Source: Pseudomonadota bacterium (GTDB taxonomy: Bacteria; Pseudomonadota; Gammaproteobacteria; Woeseiales; Woeseiaceae). From it: DNA of 6,809 nucleotides. Location of the stretch: contig JAPUKV010000132.1 of the NCBI GenBank assembly GCA_027295475.1, positions 1 to 6,809 on the forward strand, read 5' to 3'. Below are positions 5,295 through 6,809 of the stretch, in pieces. Positions within the stretch are counted from its first letter, which is position 1, and every line of letters starts with the position of its first letter. The position numbers were made by a program, and so were the translations under genes. Below the pieces are notes generated by a model. The model did not search any database, was not told the origin of the DNA, and saw only the letters and a program-made list of their open reading frames with translations.

Positions 5295-6275
5295 TTGAAG
5301 GGCCTGGATTTCCTCATTTACAGGGCACGGTATACGGCGGAAATCATCGGCCTGCTGGTTCTGCTGTTGTTGAGTGCGCTGTTCCTCTTTTCCGGCGCGC
5401 TTTTTTCCGAATCAGTACCGGCGGCCTACTCCTCATCAGAAGAGCTGTTAGGCCAGGTGCTGCTGTTGATTCTGACACCGGCGTTCCTTGTTACTTATCT
5501 TGTTGTCGCGCAGCGGCGGTCACTCCGCTTCGCCGACAGGCTGGTTGCCAGCCACCTGGTTTCTTCCGATCCGGCTGACTGGCTGCAGAAAATTGCCGGC
5601 AGAACCGTGTTGCTCGGGGCCATCGTTGGATTTCTTTATGGCGTCGGCTTCAACTTGCTACCTGAATGGCGGAATTCGTTCGGTGGCCTGGGCTTCCAGG
5701 TGCAGAGCCTCGTTATCGGCCAGGTTTTGCTCTGGACAGTGGTCGGTTTTGTGCTGACTTACCGGATTCACACGGCATTGTGCTTTTATAAACAGGGCAA
5801 AGTCGTTCCGGTTGACCTGTACGACACGAGTAAATATGAGCCCTTTGCCCGTAACGGCCTTGACGACGTGTTCGGGATCACAGTGCTTCTCGTCCTGACA
5901 TTATTGCAAGCGCTGGATGCCGAGTTCAGGCTGGCCAACTACATAAACGCATGGGTCATCGCGTTTCCTGCTGGGGCGGCGCTCCTGATCCTGCCGATGT
6001 TGTCGCTGCATCGGCGCCTGTTCGCACGTAAAAAGGAATTTATCGAAGAGATGCACCGTCAGGTCGCCGATGCCTCGCGTGTCGCAGACCCGGATTCACT
6101 GATCCAGATCGAGCTGCTCATGCAACATCGTGATCGCGTCAGGCATGCATCCACGTGGCCGATCGACCTGTCGATCGCTTTCCGGCTGATCCTGTTTATT
6201 ATTATTCCGCCGCTGGCCTGGCTGGGTGCGGCATTCGTTGAATTGGGGCTCGACAGGATTCTAACCGGTCCCTGA
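5295..6275 (+). CDS. Polytopic inner-membrane protein, about seven segments, unknown function
   Basis: The 326-residue product has hydrophobic segments at about 16-37, 52-72, 104-122, 137-156, 192-208, 217-238 and 293-316. They are separated by charged loops, including a long basic and acidic cytoplasmic-looking loop at 239-290 (HRRLFARKKEFIEEM and a predicted helix). The protein is not one I can assign: no transporter, sensor or enzyme signature is visible. The start is TTG at 5295, since the frame is open back to the TAA of the preceding gene but offers no ATG or GTG. It lies 45 bases after the small gene at 4980 and ends seven bases before the TauE/SafE gene, so co-transcription is likely. 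It could be a partner of that permease or merely its neighbour. Confidence 0.82.
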   Translation: MKGLDFLIYRARYTAEIIGLLVLLLLSALFLFSGALFSESVPAAYSSSEELLGQVLLLILTPAFLVTYLVVAQRRSLRFADRLVASHLVSSDPADWLQKIAGRTVLLGAIVGFLYGVGFNLLPEWRNSFGGLGFQVQSLVIGQVLLWTVVGFVLTYRIHTALCFYKQGKVVPVDLYDTSKYEPFARNGLDDVFGITVLLVLTLLQALDAEFRLANYINAWVIAFPAGAALLILPMLSLHRRLFARKKEFIEEMHRQVADASRVADPDSLIQIELLMQHRDRVRHASTWPIDLSIAFRLILFIIIPPLAWLGAAFVELGLDRILTGP

Positions 6276-6282
6276 CGGAGCC

Positions 6283-6809
6283 ATGCCGCTCGAATATATC
6301 ATTGTCGCACTGGTCGCACTATTCGCGTCCGGGCTAACACTATTCTCCGGGTTCGGGCTCGGTACCGTGCTGATGCCGGTGCTTGCGGTCCTGTTTCCGC
6401 TTCCTGTCGCTATCGCTGCAACGGCCGTGGTCCATCTCGCGAATAATGTTTTCAAGCTCTTCCTGATCGGCCGGCACGCCAATTGGCAGATTGTCATTCG
6501 ATTCGGCATTGCAGCAGGTCTGGCTGCTGTCGCCGGCGCCTATGCCCTTAGTCTTCTGTCCAACCTGCCTGTGGTGGCGAGCTATGAGCTATTGGGTGAA
6601 GTGCGCGAGATTCACGCCATCAAACTGGCTATTGGCGGCCTGATCATCGGCTTCGCATTTCTGGAACTGAGTCCGAAAATCGCCGCCCTCGCCTTCCCAC
6701 CACGTTTCCTTATCGCGGGTGGCCTGTTGTCCGGTTTCTTTGGTGGTCTCTCCGGCAACCAGGGAGCGCTACGAGCAGCGTTTCTGATCCGGGCCGGTCT
6801 GGACAAGAA
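6283..6809 (+). CDS. TauE/SafE (TSUP) family permease, partial (N-terminal 175 residues)
   Basis: TSUP proteins are inner-membrane permeases with two homologous halves; members move small sulfur-containing or organic anions such as sulfite or sulfoacetate. The N-terminal half shows the family pattern SGFGLGTVLMPVL (22-34), then HLANNVFKL (51-59), and further hydrophobic segments around 71-93 and 112-128. The start of the second half is visible as GGLLSGFFGGLSGNQGAL (146-163), which repeats the glycine-rich signature of the first half. The ATG at 6283 lies seven bases after the stop of the preceding gene; GGAG at 6277-6280 is unusually close to it (two bases), so efficient initiation may rely on coupling. 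The gene runs off the right edge. The family call is firm; the substrate cannot be read from the sequence. Confidence 0.87.
   Translation, partial: MPLEYIIVALVALFASGLTLFSGFGLGTVLMPVLAVLFPLPVAIAATAVVHLANNVFKLFLIGRHANWQIVIRFGIAAGLAAVAGAYALSLLSNLPVVASYELLGEVREIHAIKLAIGGLIIGFAFLELSPKIAALAFPPRFLIAGGLLSGFFGGLSGNQGALRAAFLIRAGLDK

Overview
The window looks like chromosomal DNA of a Gram-negative bacterium, most likely a gammaproteobacterium. The grounds are the moderately GC-rich codon use, several exported or inner-membrane proteins with Sec-type signal peptides, an Lgt-family protein and a TauE/SafE transporter. I cannot place the genus. Nothing resembles a transposase, integrase, phage gene, tRNA, rRNA or CRISPR array. 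Eight protein-coding genes are supported; the ones at the left and right edges are cut by the window.

Left part, minus strand (1-1417). A truncated gamma-class N6-adenine DNA methyltransferase (1-539) carries the QFFTP, motif I and NPPY signatures. It is separated by a clear intrinsic terminator (602-626) from an exported protein of unknown function (647-1417) built from two copies of a roughly 100-residue domain. A gene-free stretch of 486 bases (1418-1903) then separates divergent genes. It contains a strong inverted repeat, a two-copy 24-base tandem repeat and plausible promoters for both directions.

Middle part. A plus-strand gene encodes a secreted protein with four cysteines in the mature chain (1904-2854). 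It converges on a compact minus-strand group of three genes (4898 to 2899): a small basic protein, a membrane-anchored protein with a possible lipobox cysteine and an acidic low-complexity insert, and a divergent Lgt-like protein. The Lgt-like gene starts at a TTG just one codon after the stop of the preceding gene and in the same frame, so the last two are probably translationally coupled. Key Lgt positions (Tyr, both Arg, Glu, Gly) are kept, but the catalytic-loop Asn and Glu are replaced by Cys. This pair is the best candidate in the window for an undescribed function.

Right part, plus strand (4980-6809). A small conserved-looking cytoplasmic protein, a roughly seven-pass membrane protein starting at TTG, and a TauE/SafE (TSUP) permease cut by the right edge lie close together in one direction, probably as an operon. 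Substrates cannot be read from the sequence.
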